Below the pieces are notes generated by a model that worked only from the letters and a program-made list of their open reading frames with translations, was not told where the DNA came from and did no database searches. From positions 348,785 to 412,784 of the forward strand of contig JH611156.1 of NCBI GenBank assembly GCA_000252525.1: a DNA stretch of 64,000 nt, given 5' to 3'. This DNA comes from SAR86 cluster bacterium SAR86A (GTDB taxonomy: Bacteria; Pseudomonadota; Gammaproteobacteria; Magnimaribacterales; D2472). Positions 1-10,347 of this stretch are shown one piece after another. Position numbers and translations under genes: made by a program. Position 1 is the stretch's first letter. The number at the start of each line of letters is the position of its first letter.

Positions 1-105
1 CCCAGTGCAAAAGTTGTTGAAAATCAGGTCATCAGGAATTCCTTTAAGAATTTGATCAATACATTTATATCTATCTCTCAATATAGGAATGCTTTTATAT
101 TTTAA
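1..105 (+). pseudogene. Upstream reading frame of a UMF1-type MFS transporter, ending at an apparent frameshift
   Basis: Reading frame 1 is open from the window edge to a TAA at 103-105. Its peptide ends in ...SQYRNAFIF, which looks like the cytoplasmic loop and start of a membrane helix that precede the DGVHT segment in UMF1/Atg22-like MFS proteins. The continuation of that protein is in frame 2 (next entry). Removing one T from the TTTT run at 100-103 would join ...AFIF to NSIFLFIDGVHT. It is either a true frameshift or a base error. The 5' part of the gene lies outside the window. Confidence 0.5.
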
Positions 106-631
106 TAGCATTTTTTTATTTATTGATGGTGTTCATACTGTAGTTGCATTAGCTGCAACATTTGCTTTAAATCTTGGACTCGATTCAAGTTCAGTAATAA
201 TTGCACTTTTAATGGTGCAGTTTATAGCTTTTCCATCGACCTTAATGTGGGCATATGTTGGAGAAAAATATAGTGATAAGTTTGTTATCAATTTTTCAAT
301 ATTAATTTATATATTGATTATTATTTACACACTCTTTTTATCTAATGCCATGGAATTTTATATTCTTGCAGCTATGGTTGGATTTGTACAAGGAGGTATT
401 CAAGGATCTTCTCGTGGACTTTTTGCAAAGTTAATACCTCATGACAAAGCAGGAGAATTTTTTGGTCTCTTTAATACATTTGGCAAGGCAGGAGCTTTCA
501 TGGGTCCAGCTTTAGTTGGATTGTTTCTTGCTTTGTTTGAAAATGTTAGAATAAGTTTACTCCCAATACTTGTTCTGTTTGTGCTGGGACTGATTGTTCT
601 TTACTTTGTAAAAACTGATGAAACTTTTTAG
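89..631 (+). CDS. MFS transporter, UMF1/Atg22-like family, C-terminal half
   Basis: The 180-residue product carries about five or six hydrophobic helices and the UMF1-family stretch GGIQGSSRGLFAKLIP (about residues 102-117) followed by a FFGLFNTFGKAGAFMGP segment. Family members have about 400 residues and 12 helices, so this is only the C-terminal half. The upstream half continues in another frame from the window edge, which means the ATG at 89 is probably not a natural start. The substrate is unknown. It overlaps the next small gene by 14 bases, suggesting co-transcription. Confidence 0.7.
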   Translation: MLLYFNSIFLFIDGVHTVVALAATFALNLGLDSSSVIIALLMVQFIAFPSTLMWAYVGEKYSDKFVINFSILIYILIIIYTLFLSNAMEFYILAAMVGFVQGGIQGSSRGLFAKLIPHDKAGEFFGLFNTFGKAGAFMGPALVGLFLALFENVRISLLPILVLFVLGLIVLYFVKTDETF

Positions 632-806
632 TAAAAAATCAATAATCTTTTATAGCGTTCTTGGAGCGATTGTGGGATTCATGATTATTCCTTGGATAAG
701 AAGTTTATTAGATTATTCTGCAATTGTTGAAATTTTGATTACCACTGCAATCATTATTCCAATGTATGCGGTTCTTACTAGACTAATGAAAAATTTTCTT
801 AACTAG
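618..806 (+). CDS. Small two-helix membrane protein, unknown function
   Basis: A 62-residue protein with two hydrophobic segments (about residues 8-28 and 36-55) separated by a short polar turn, with basic residues at both ends. No family is recognised. It starts inside the end of the MFS gene (14-base overlap, +1 relative frame), so it is probably translationally coupled to it. Its stop overlaps the end of the convergent phosphodiesterase gene by 8 bases. Confidence 0.55.
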   Translation: MKLFSKKSIIFYSVLGAIVGFMIIPWIRSLLDYSAIVEILITTAIIIPMYAVLTRLMKNFLN

Positions 807-1533
807 TATCTAGGGTTTCAAAAAGAAGTTTAGGCTTATCAGTAATAATTCCATCTACACCAAGATCTATTAGATATTTAAAAGTCTTAACATCGTTAAT
901 AGTCCAAACCATAATTTTTAAACCTTTTGAGTGAACAAAATCAACAAATCTTTTTGTAACTATTTTTAATCCGTAGTACCTAATTGGAATTTGTAAACAA
1001 TCACCAACAATTTCTCCTTTATAAAGATTCCAACTTGATAAGAATGTTTGCAATACCTCATTAGGTCCCATCGAGATACATAATTCAGAATTTAAGGATC
1101 TTACTTTATTTAATCTATTACTGCTAAAACTTGCAATACAAACTCTATCCATCACGTTTAGTTCATGAATAACATTTAATGCAGGATCAACAACTTCATC
1201 AGTTTTAAAATCTATTTGAAAAAGAAGATTAGGAAACTGAATCAGAGTCTCAGACAATTTAGGTATCTTGTACTTTTCAAAAATTTGGAGCTCATCAATT
1301 TCCTTGCTTGATAATTCATTAAATTTTACTGATTTATTAAGAATTCTTTTCAAATCGTCATCATGGAAAATATATGGAACACCGTCAGAGGATGCTTGAA
1401 CATCTGTCTCAATGAATTCGCATCCTATTGATTGAGAATATTCAAAAGATTCTAATGTATTTTCAAAAGATTCCTCTGCACCGCCTCTATGAGCAAGGAC
1501 TTTCAACCCATCGTATTCAAGATATCTTTTCAT
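799..1533 (-). CDS. Glycerophosphodiester phosphodiesterase (GDPD family)
   Basis: This 244-residue enzyme should hydrolyse glycerophosphodiesters to sn-glycerol-3-phosphate and an alcohol, recycling phospholipid head groups. Family hallmarks are in order: LAHRGG (about residues 13-18), ENTLESF (24-30), ETDVQ with the metal-binding acidic pair, then DGVPYIFHDD, and IMVWTIND near the C terminus. There is no signal peptide, so it resembles cytoplasmic UgpQ rather than periplasmic GlpQ. It is divergent from the acyltransferase at 1598, another lipid enzyme. Confidence 0.85.
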   Translation of the reverse strand: MKRYLEYDGLKVLAHRGGAEESFENTLESFEYSQSIGCEFIETDVQASSDGVPYIFHDDDLKRILNKSVKFNELSSKEIDELQIFEKYKIPKLSETLIQFPNLLFQIDFKTDEVVDPALNVIHELNVMDRVCIASFSSNRLNKVRSLNSELCISMGPNEVLQTFLSSWNLYKGEIVGDCLQIPIRYYGLKIVTKRFVDFVHSKGLKIMVWTINDVKTFKYLIDLGVDGIITDKPKLLFETLDTS

Positions 1534-1542
1534 GCATCGATA

Positions 1543-1571
1543 TTGTATACATTATTAATGTAAAATATAAA
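1543..1571 (+). promoter_or_regulatory. Sigma-70 type promoter with an embedded palindrome
   Basis: TTGTAT (1543-1548) and TATAAA (1566-1571) are separated by 17 bases, giving a start site near 1578, about 20 bases before the GTG at 1598. A perfect inverted repeat TACATTA-T-TAATGTA occupies 1548-1562 inside the spacer, where a bound repressor would block polymerase. The region also serves as leader for the divergent phosphodiesterase gene. Assigned by pattern only. Confidence 0.4.
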
Positions 1572-1597
1572 GATCATTACAAATTCGAACTATCGAA

Positions 1598-2710
1598 GTG
1601 AACAAATTTGACTCCATAAGGCCTTATACAGATAACGAAGTAAACGAAGTTTTAGTAGATTTATCTAATAATCGTCGTTTTCTAAAAATGTTATTTGCAA
1701 ATGGTGAATATTCGTATCTAAGGCTTTTGCCTTTCTCAAGAAAAATATTGGGCTTCATACTAAGAAATAAAGTTAAAAGTATTCATGATGTTCAGTCATA
1801 TCAAAATTTTTTTGAAAGTATTGTTAATAGCGTGGTAGAAAACTCTATAAAGAATTTTACTGTAAATGGAATTGAAAATTTAAATCCAAATACTGGATAT
1901 TTGTTTGTATCAAACCATCGGGATATAACTCTTGATTCAGCATTATTAAATTTAACACTACATAAAAATAATCTTGGAACAACAAATAATGCGGTTGGAA
2001 ATAATTTGTTGAGTGAAAAATGGGCATCCGATCTCATGAGATTGAATAAAAGTTTTATCATTGATCGAAGCGATAAGTCTAAAAGAGAGATATATCAAAG
2101 CTTAAATCTTGCATCTGAATTTATCTGGGATTCAATTTCAAATAAAAATGAGTCAGTTTGGATAGCGCAAAAACAAGGAAGATCAAAAGATGGAAATGAC
2201 TTTACCGATCCGTCAGTTATCAAAATGATACATTTAAATGCACGTAAGAAAATGTCAGTAGATAAATACCTTAATTCACTTAAAGTGGTGCCAGTCTCTA
2301 TATCTTATGAAAAAGATCCTAATGATATAACTAAAGCTACTGAGCTTTATTTAACAGATTTAAACAGTGAGTATATTAAAGATTCTAAAGAAGATTTAAA
2401 AAGCATTTCAGACGGCATAAGAGGCCATAAGGGCGATGTAAACTTAAATATTGGTGAAGTGATGCATTTTAATAACGATTCATACGATGATTGTTCAGTA
2501 AAAATAACTGAAACAATAAAGCAATCCTATAAAAATCATGCGACAAATTATGCTGCAGCAATACTTCAAGGTAAAAATTTTGCTGCCAATGAATTTACCA
2601 ATGAAGAAATCGATGATGCTATAACTTATTTAAATAAAAGAATGGAGCAAATCAGTGGCGATGTTGAGCCATACTTTCTTCAACAATATTCAAATTCAGT
2701 AATTTCATAA
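1598..2710 (+). CDS. Glycerolipid-type acyltransferase (1-acyl-glycerol-3-phosphate acyltransferase-like)
   Basis: A 370-residue protein with GTG start. It has the PlsC-superfamily acceptor motif in the variant form SNHRDITLD (about residues 107-115) and a following block containing FIIDRSD and later WIAQKQGRSKDG, matching the FPEGTRS-type glycerol-phosphate binding loop. It probably transfers fatty acyl chains to a glycerolipid at the inner membrane. The H-to-D spacing is longer than the usual HX4D, as in a distinct family of larger PlsC-like proteins. Exact substrate unknown. It is divergent from the GDPD gene. Confidence 0.7.
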   Translation: MNKFDSIRPYTDNEVNEVLVDLSNNRRFLKMLFANGEYSYLRLLPFSRKILGFILRNKVKSIHDVQSYQNFFESIVNSVVENSIKNFTVNGIENLNPNTGYLFVSNHRDITLDSALLNLTLHKNNLGTTNNAVGNNLLSEKWASDLMRLNKSFIIDRSDKSKREIYQSLNLASEFIWDSISNKNESVWIAQKQGRSKDGNDFTDPSVIKMIHLNARKKMSVDKYLNSLKVVPVSISYEKDPNDITKATELYLTDLNSEYIKDSKEDLKSISDGIRGHKGDVNLNIGEVMHFNNDSYDDCSVKITETIKQSYKNHATNYAAAILQGKNFAANEFTNEEIDDAITYLNKRMEQISGDVEPYFLQQYSNSVIS

Positions 2711-2720
2711 TCGAACATAA

Positions 2721-2753
2721 AAAAAGAGCTGTTACTTTCATAACAGCTCTTTT
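2721..2753. terminator. Bidirectional rho-independent terminator
   Basis: Stem AAGAGCTGTTA (2724-2734) pairs with TAACAGCTCTT (2741-2751) around a six-base loop. It is flanked by an A-run on the left and a T-run on the right, so it can work on both strands. It lies between the convergent acyltransferase and amtB genes and is the only convergent junction in the window with an obvious hairpin. Confidence 0.85.
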
Positions 2754-2811
2754 AAAAATTTAATAAAGGCTAGTTAGTGGGGGGAGTACCTAGACAGCCC
2801 ATATATTAAAT

Positions 2812-4074
2812 TTATTTAAATTCTGGATAAGCTTCAATACCTATCTCAGAAACATCAAGACCAGCGTCTTGTTCTTCATCAGTTGCTCTAATTGGCATCA
2901 CCATATTAATAAACTTAACTACACCGTAGCTAGCAACATATGTAAATGCAGCAATCATAACAACACCAGTAAGTTGGCCAAGGAAATCAGCTCCACCTGT
3001 AAGACTTACCACGAGCACACCATAAATGCCCACAATACCGTGAGCAGATATAGCGCCTACAGGGTCATCGATTCCTCTTTTCTCTAAAAATAGAATAGAG
3101 AAGTAAACTATTATTCCTCCAATTGCTCCAACGATAACGGATGTACCACCACTTGGGCTTAGAGGATCAGCAGTAATTGAAACTAAACCTGCAATAGCGC
3201 CATTGATAGCCATCGTTACATCCATTTTGCCTGTTAAAGCAAGACTTAATAACAATGCAGCTACAACACCACCTGCTGCAGCCATATTTGTATTTAAAAA
3301 TACTTGGCTAACTGCAGTAGCACTGCTAACTTCAGAAACTTTTAATTCTGAACCACCATTAAATCCGAACCAACCTAACCATAGTATCCATGCACCAAGT
3401 GCAGCCATTGGTATGTTTGATCCAGGCATTGGGTTAACAGAACCATCATAATTATATTTACCTTTTCTTGGTCCTAAGACTGTAACTACAGCTAAAGCCG
3501 CTGCTGCACCACATAAGTGCACGGTACCTGAACCAGCGTAGTCGGAATATGAAATACCCATTCCTTCAAATCCGCCGCCCCAGTTCCAAAATCCTTGAGT
3601 AGGATAAATAAAACCAGTTAATACAACAGCAAATAAAAAGAATGGCAATAATTTCATTCTTCCAGCAACTGCTCCTGAAACAATTGACATTGCAGTAGCA
3701 ACAAAAACTACTTGGAAAAAGAAGTCAGCTTGATGAGAATAGTAACCAACAAAATCACCATCTGCTATTGAGCCATCTGCTCCATACATAATAGGATCTG
3801 CTTCAGTAGAAGTTGATAGACCCCATGAGGTATCAATACCAGGAAATAGTCCGAAAAATGAACTGCTGCCTGAATACATAAGAGCAAATCCGCAAACTAA
3901 GTACATAATACATGCTATTGAATAGAGACCTAGGTTCTTAGTAACAATTTCAGATACATCTTTCTTTTGCACTAACCCTGCTTCAAGCATGGTAAAACCA
4001 GCAGCCATCCACATTACTAATGCACCTGCCATGACAGCATAGAACGTATCAAGTGCAAATTTTAATTCTTCCAT
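2812..4074 (-). CDS. amtB: Ammonium channel AmtB
   Basis: A 420-residue, about 11-helix inner-membrane ammonium channel. The two pore histidines sit in GTVHLCGAAAA (about residue 185) and AISAHGIVGIYG (about residue 345). The GFNGGSEL segment is also typical. There is an acidic/aromatic insertion after helix 2 (about residues 75-110) containing several D and G residues, seen in some marine Amt proteins. The gene follows glnK by 12 bases in the torF-glnK-amtB order, as expected for a channel gated by PII. Expression probably depends on the sigma-54 promoter upstream of torF. Confidence 0.95.
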   Translation of the reverse strand: MEELKFALDTFYAVMAGALVMWMAAGFTMLEAGLVQKKDVSEIVTKNLGLYSIACIMYLVCGFALMYSGSSSFFGLFPGIDTSWGLSTSTEADPIMYGADGSIADGDFVGYYSHQADFFFQVVFVATAMSIVSGAVAGRMKLLPFFLFAVVLTGFIYPTQGFWNWGGGFEGMGISYSDYAGSGTVHLCGAAAALAVVTVLGPRKGKYNYDGSVNPMPGSNIPMAALGAWILWLGWFGFNGGSELKVSEVSSATAVSQVFLNTNMAAAGGVVAALLLSLALTGKMDVTMAINGAIAGLVSITADPLSPSGGTSVIVGAIGGIIVYFSILFLEKRGIDDPVGAISAHGIVGIYGVLVVSLTGGADFLGQLTGVVMIAAFTYVASYGVVKFINMVMPIRATDEEQDAGLDVSEIGIEAYPEFK

Positions 4075-4086
4075 AATTATTTCTCC

Positions 4087-5015
<929 letters not shown>

Positions 5016-5051
5016 TTAATTTCTCCTGTTAAAATATACTCACCTATATAG

Positions 5052-5069
5052 ATGCAATTTATATGCCAA
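5052..5069 (-). promoter_or_regulatory. Sigma-54 (RpoN) -24/-12 promoter of torF-glnK-amtB
   Basis: On the minus strand the sequence reads TTGGCATATAAATTGCAT. GG and GC are exactly ten bases apart, as required for RpoN, and both half-sites (TGGCA, TTGCA) are near consensus. Transcription would start near 5043, about 28 bases before the torF ATG and just ahead of its AGGAGA site. RpoN/NtrC control of glnK-amtB operons is well established in other proteobacteria. I did not find a clear NtrC site upstream. Confidence 0.7.
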
Positions 5070-5101
5070 AAATATAAATATTTTATTTTTTTAAAAAAAG
5101 T

Positions 5102-5107
5102 TATAAT
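5102..5107 (+). promoter_or_regulatory. -10 box of the SDR gene
   Basis: A perfect TATAAT lies 26 bases before the ATG at 5134, with a good ribosome site (TTGGAG) between them. No clear -35 hexamer is visible in the A/T runs upstream. The element points away from the sigma-54 promoter at 5052-5069. Confidence 0.4.
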
Positions 5108-5133
5108 TTTTAAACCAAAAAATTGGAGATACT

Positions 5134-5904
5134 ATGAACTTAGACAATAAAGTAGCACTTGTAACAGGCGGTGCGTCGGGACTTGGTCAAGCAACTGTTG
5201 AAAAATTCGTTGAGAAAGGTGCAAAGACAGTAATTTTAGATATTAATGAAGACAATGCTAATAAAATTATAGAAAACCTTGGTGATGACAATGTTATGTT
5301 TGTTTCTACCAACATAATGGAAGAAGAGCCTGTAGTAAATGCCATTAATCAGATTAAAGATAAATTTGGTGGATTGCACATAGCAGTCAATTGTGCAGGA
5401 ACTGGCTATCCAGGTAGGATTTTAGGCAAAGAGGCGCCACATCCACTTGATGCATTTCAATTTATTATCAACTTAAACTTAGTAGGAACGTTTAATGTTA
5501 TGAGAATTGCTGCAGAACTAATGGATAAAAATGAGCCTGATGAGAAAGGCGAGAAAGGAGTCATTATCAATACAGCTTCAGTAGCAGGCTATGAAGGTCA
5601 AATTGGACAATCAGCATACAGTGCCTCAAAAGCAGGAGTTATTGGATTAACACTCACTGCTGCAAGAGATCTCGCTAGACATGCCGTAAGGGTTTGTACA
5701 ATTGCTCCAGGTATTTTTGATACACCTTTGATGCAGTTAGCACCTGATAAAGTTAGAGATCCTTTGTTAGAGTCAACCCAATTCCCACATAGATTTGGAC
5801 AACCATCAGAATTTGCTGATTTAGCAGTTCACATTGTTGAAAATGCTTACTTAAACGGCGAAACAATTAGACTAGATTCTGGTATGAGGATGAAGCCTAG
5901 ATAG
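5134..5904 (+). CDS. SDR oxidoreductase, 3-hydroxyacyl-CoA dehydrogenase type 2 (HSD10-like)
   Basis: A 256-residue short-chain dehydrogenase. It has the NAD-binding TGGASGLG (residues 11-18), NCAGTG (about 87-92), catalytic Ser in NTASVAG and Tyr-Lys in YSASK (about 166-170). The PHPLDAFQFIINLNLVGTFNVMR region and the long loop before VIINTAS are characteristic of the HSD17B10/3-hydroxy-2-methylbutyryl-CoA dehydrogenase group. It therefore probably oxidises 3-hydroxyacyl-CoA in fatty acid or isoleucine breakdown. The gene is monocistronic, and its stop abuts that of the opposing small gene. Confidence 0.85.
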   Translation: MNLDNKVALVTGGASGLGQATVEKFVEKGAKTVILDINEDNANKIIENLGDDNVMFVSTNIMEEEPVVNAINQIKDKFGGLHIAVNCAGTGYPGRILGKEAPHPLDAFQFIINLNLVGTFNVMRIAAELMDKNEPDEKGEKGVIINTASVAGYEGQIGQSAYSASKAGVIGLTLTAARDLARHAVRVCTIAPGIFDTPLMQLAPDKVRDPLLESTQFPHRFGQPSEFADLAVHIVENAYLNGETIRLDSGMRMKPR

Positions 5905-6036
5905 TTATTGCACTGATACCCAGTAAGTTGTGGCTATCACAGCAACAACAATCAAAAAAAGGATAACTTTAGCATCACTTTTGCTATCTTGATTTGCCTC
6001 GTCTGAATCAAAGTATTCTTTATAATCGTCCTTCAT
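5905..6036 (-). CDS. Small membrane protein, 43 residues
   Basis: An open frame of 44 codons beginning ATG at 6036, two bases after the stop of the AcuI-like gene (TAATTATG). The product has a charged N-terminal half (MKDDYKEYFDSDE...) and one strongly hydrophobic helix (about residues 24-40, VILFLIVVAVIATTYWV). This layout suggests a single-pass inner-membrane protein with its acidic end in the cytoplasm. No family recognised. Its stop is directly adjacent to that of the convergent SDR gene. Confidence 0.55.
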   Translation of the reverse strand: MKDDYKEYFDSDEANQDSKSDAKVILFLIVVAVIATTYWVSVQ

Positions 6037-6038
6037 AA

Positions 6039-7022
6039 TTACTCTCCATGCTCAATGATAACTCGTCCAATTTGGCCGCCATTGAGAATTTTATCAACCT
6101 CAACACTTAAACCATCTAAATTAACTGTTTTGGTTTGCGTTGTTAAATCTATTGACCATTGATCTGCAAGCAGATCCCATAATTCTTTTTTTAAGGCTAA
6201 TGAAGATTCTGCAGAATCTATACCTGACAATTGAACACCTCTTAGTATGAAAGGGAACACAGATGAAGTAAACATTGCGCCAGCTACATTGCCGCAACAT
6301 GAAACAACGCCTTGATTTGAAATCATTGAAATCATCTTAGCAAGAATATCACCTCCAACTGTATCAACAGCAGCTCCATATATTGCTTTATCAAGGGCTT
6401 TTGCTGGTTCACTAATGTAATCATCTCTATTTATAATTTCAGTTGCTCCCATAGCCTCAAGGGTTTTGTTTTGATCTTTTTTACTTGTGATTGCATGAAC
6501 CTGATAACCTAGTTTTTTTAAAATTCCTACAGATATAGATCCAACACCTCCGGTTGAACCTGATACTAGTACAGGTAAGTCCTTTGAAATATTAGCATCA
6601 ACAATTTTTTTTACACAAGCCGCAGCTGTAATACCAGCAGTTCCATAACTCATAGCTTCGGAGCTATTTAATTTATCTGGAGACTTAACAACCCAGTTTG
6701 ATGGTAATTGAACAATTTGACCAAAACCACCAGGAACAGCCATACCAATTTTATATCCTGTTGCTATAACATTTTCGCCAACAGAGAAATCAGAAGAACC
6801 AGACTCAATAACCTCACCAGCAACATCAATTCCAGGTACAAAAGGATATGATTTAACAACGCCTCTAGCACCGCTTGCTGCTAAAGCATCTTTGTAGTTA
6901 AGAGAAGAGTGCTTTACTTTTATAATTAGGTGATCATTGATTAGATCTGGCTTTTCAAGTTCACATATTTTTCCAACAAATTTGCCATCATTTTCACTAA
7001 CTTGGTAAGCAGAATATTTCAT
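6039..7022 (-). CDS. acuI: Acryloyl-CoA reductase AcuI / YhdH-family quinone oxidoreductase
   Basis: A 327-residue zinc-free medium-chain dehydrogenase. It has the family motif SSLNYKDALAASG (about residues 39-51), PFVPGIDVAGEV (about 60-71), GYKIGMAVPGGFG, and the NADPH-binding loop SGSTGGVGS (about 154-162). YhdH/AcuI enzymes reduce acryloyl-CoA to propionyl-CoA with NADPH, detoxifying acrylate made from DMSP or other 3-carbon routes. It is followed by the 43-residue membrane protein and preceded by trxB (4-base gap), so the three are probably one operon. No DMSP lyase or demethylase is in the window. Confidence 0.85.
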   Translation of the reverse strand: MKYSAYQVSENDGKFVGKICELEKPDLINDHLIIKVKHSSLNYKDALAASGARGVVKSYPFVPGIDVAGEVIESGSSDFSVGENVIATGYKIGMAVPGGFGQIVQLPSNWVVKSPDKLNSSEAMSYGTAGITAAACVKKIVDANISKDLPVLVSGSTGGVGSISVGILKKLGYQVHAITSKKDQNKTLEAMGATEIINRDDYISEPAKALDKAIYGAAVDTVGGDILAKMISMISNQGVVSCCGNVAGAMFTSSVFPFILRGVQLSGIDSAESSLALKKELWDLLADQWSIDLTTQTKTVNLDGLSVEVDKILNGGQIGRVIIEHGE

Positions 7023-7026
7023 AATA

Positions 7027-7965
<939 letters not shown>

Positions 7966-7994
7966 TTACGAAATTATAATTGAATATAAAGAAA

Positions 7995-8023
7995 TTGTTA
8001 TGCATTATGCCTATAATTACAAT
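7995..8023 (+). promoter_or_regulatory. Possible promoter of ftsK
   Basis: TTGTTA (7995-8000) and TACAAT (8018-8023) are spaced by 17 bases, predicting a start near 8030 and a very short leader. There is no visible ribosome site before the ATG at 8044. A TATAAT-like box for trxB lies on the opposite strand nearer 7980. Assigned by pattern only. Confidence 0.35.
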
Positions 8024-8043
8024 AAAATTATGTTTATAGATTA

Positions 8044-10347
8044 ATGCCTCCATACATCAGAAATACTCTTTTAAATTTTTTTAGTTTTTTTCTAATAGCA
8101 TTTTCACTCTATATATTTATTTCACTAGTTTCATATGATGCAACTGACTCAGGATTTTTCAATAAAAACTCCAATGATGTAATCAATAATCTTGGCGGTC
8201 CTCTTGGAGCTTTGATATCTGATTTAATGTTTACCTTGATAGGATTTGGCAGCTACCTAGTCCTACTTATAGGATCAGTTTGGGCTATACAGAGTCTTTT
8301 TATTGATGATAAATATAACTCAGCTCTAAAAGTATTAGTAAGATTAGCTAGTTCATTTTTTATAATTTTAAGCTTTTGTGCAGTAGGTGCTTTTTATGTA
8401 ACGGAAAATTTTGGAGGAGTTATTGGTCTCAATGTATTAACTTTTTTATCATCTTTGATTGGTTATATTGGAACTTTAATATTTTTGATTGTTTTAACCA
8501 TCCCAGCTATGTCTTTTTCTTTTAATTTTTCATGGCTTAAAACAATTGATGTTTTAGGTAACTTAATAATTAACATATCAAAATTTTCACTAAATTTGAT
8601 AAAAAATATTTTTGCTTTTCTTTTAAAGTTTTTTAATTCTATAAGATCACTTTTATCAGAAATAAATCAATCTCTTAAATCTAGATCTATAAAAGAAAAT
8701 GTCAAAAAATCTTCTAAGCCAAAAATTTCATCTGAACCTCAAACTCCAAAAGAGAAAATAATTAATGATGTTTCAGCCGTATCTAAACAACCGGACTTAC
8801 CTATTAAGGATGAAACGCAATTAAAAGAGGTTCCAAAACTAAATACAGAAGAAGAAGATGAAAAAAAAGAAAAAACTGTTATGCCAAGCACTGAACTTCT
8901 TGACAGAGCATTAGATGATGGAAGTTCTCTATCAGAAACTGAGTTAAATCAAATAGCCTCATTGCTAGAAACTAAACTTGAAGAGTTTGGCATCGAAGCA
9001 ACTGTAGAGTCAGTTTTACCTGGACCAGTGGTTACTAGATTTGAAATACAGCCGGCACCTGGAACTAAAGCTAGCAAAATTACTAACATTGCTCAAGATA
9101 TAGCAAGATCATTATCTGTAAGTAGCGTAAGGGTAGTTGAGGTAATTGAGGGAAAGTCATTCGTTGGAATTGAAATCCCTAATAATAATAGAAAGATGGT
9201 GCGATTAACTGAAATCCTAAGCTCCAAAGCATTTAAATCATCTCCATCAAATTTAAGTGTTGCATTAGGTCAAGATATTTCTGGAAATCCAATCGTTGTT
9301 GATCTTGCAAAAATGCCGCATTTACTAGTTGCTGGAACAACTGGTTCTGGTAAATCGGTAGGTTTAAATGCAATGCTATTAAGTTTGCTATTCAAATCAG
9401 ACCCTGAGGAAGTGAGATTAATTTTAGTAGATCCAAAAATGCTAGAACTTGCAGTATATGATGGCATTCCTCATTTATTAACGCCGGTTATAACTGACAT
9501 GACTGATGCATCAAATGGATTGAGGTGGTGTGTTGCAGAAATGGATAGGCGATATAAATTAATGTCAATGATGGGTGTTAGAAACTTAGCTGGTTTTAAC
9601 AAAAAAGTTTTGGAAGCAGAAAAAAATGGCAAACAAATTCTTAATCCTCTTAAGGAAGACGAAGATGAATATCTTGAGGTTTTGCCATCTATTGTTGTAG
9701 TTGTTGATGAGTTTGCAGATATGATGATGCTTGTTGGAAAAAAAGTTGAACATCTCATCGCAAGAATAGCTCAAAAAGCAAGAGCAGCAGGCATTCATTT
9801 AATTTTGGCTACACAAAGACCATCTGTAGATGTAATAACAGGTCTTATAAAGGCTAATATCCCAACAAGGATTGGTTTCCAGGTATCAACAAAAATAGAT
9901 TCTCGGACTATTCTTGACCAAGGAGGAGCAGAACAATTACTAGGATATGGCGATATGCTATATCTTCCTCCTGGAGTAGGAGTTCCAGTGAGAGTTCATG
10001 GTGCATTTGTTGGAGATGATGAGGTTCATAGAGTAGTAAATGATTGGAAATCAAGAGCTGAACCAAATTACATTGATGAAATAACATCATCAACACAAGA
10101 TACAGGACCAATACCTGGCTGGTCTGGTTCGGAAACATCATCATCTGAAGAAACGGATGAGCTATATGACGAAGCAGTTAATTTTGTTATTGAATCAAGG
10201 AGAGCCTCTATCTCAGCAGTTCAAAGAAAATTAAGAATTGGATACAACAGGGCAGCTAGATTAATTGAAACAATGGAAGAGGCAGGCCTTGTTTCTGAGA
10301 TGAGTTCAAACGGTTCAAGAGAAGTTCTAGTTCCAAAGAGAGATTAG
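8044..10347 (+). CDS. ftsK: DNA translocase FtsK
   Basis: A 767-residue septal DNA pump. Four N-terminal membrane helices (about residues 10-165) are followed by a short charged linker (about 210-290), the alpha/beta RecA-like motor with Walker A GTTGSGKS (431-438) and Walker [10 protein letters not shown] (about 548-556), and a C-terminal winged-helix gamma domain (about 708-766) that reads KOPS sequences. The linker is much shorter than in E. coli FtsK (1329 residues), which is usual outside the enterics. It should move DNA at the septum and activate XerCD. Its stop overlaps the GTG of lolA by one base. Confidence 0.95.
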   Translation: MPPYIRNTLLNFFSFFLIAFSLYIFISLVSYDATDSGFFNKNSNDVINNLGGPLGALISDLMFTLIGFGSYLVLLIGSVWAIQSLFIDDKYNSALKVLVRLASSFFIILSFCAVGAFYVTENFGGVIGLNVLTFLSSLIGYIGTLIFLIVLTIPAMSFSFNFSWLKTIDVLGNLIINISKFSLNLIKNIFAFLLKFFNSIRSLLSEINQSLKSRSIKENVKKSSKPKISSEPQTPKEKIINDVSAVSKQPDLPIKDETQLKEVPKLNTEEEDEKKEKTVMPSTELLDRALDDGSSLSETELNQIASLLETKLEEFGIEATVESVLPGPVVTRFEIQPAPGTKASKITNIAQDIARSLSVSSVRVVEVIEGKSFVGIEIPNNNRKMVRLTEILSSKAFKSSPSNLSVALGQDISGNPIVVDLAKMPHLLVAGTTGSGKSVGLNAMLLSLLFKSDPEEVRLILVDPKMLELAVYDGIPHLLTPVITDMTDASNGLRWCVAEMDRRYKLMSMMGVRNLAGFNKKVLEAEKNGKQILNPLKEDEDEYLEVLPSIVVVVDEFADMMMLVGKKVEHLIARIAQKARAAGIHLILATQRPSVDVITGLIKANIPTRIGFQVSTKIDSRTILDQGGAEQLLGYGDMLYLPPGVGVPVRVHGAFVGDDEVHRVVNDWKSRAEPNYIDEITSSTQDTGPIPGWSGSETSSSEETDELYDEAVNFVIESRRASISAVQRKLRIGYNRAARLIETMEEAGLVSEMSSNGSREVLVPKRD

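Noticed and set aside
6039-7022. A DMSP-degradation locus (AcuI-like gene plus BCCT transporters)
   Set aside because: The genes are 20-27 kb apart, no DddD/L/P/Q/W/Y, DmdA or PrpE gene is in the window, and YhdH/AcuI proteins occur without DMSP use. The idea is possible but not supported.
9471-9798. Two overlapping open frames antisense to the FtsK motor domain
   Set aside because: They lie wholly inside the well-conserved ftsK coding region with no ribosome site or recognisable protein, so they are frame shadows.
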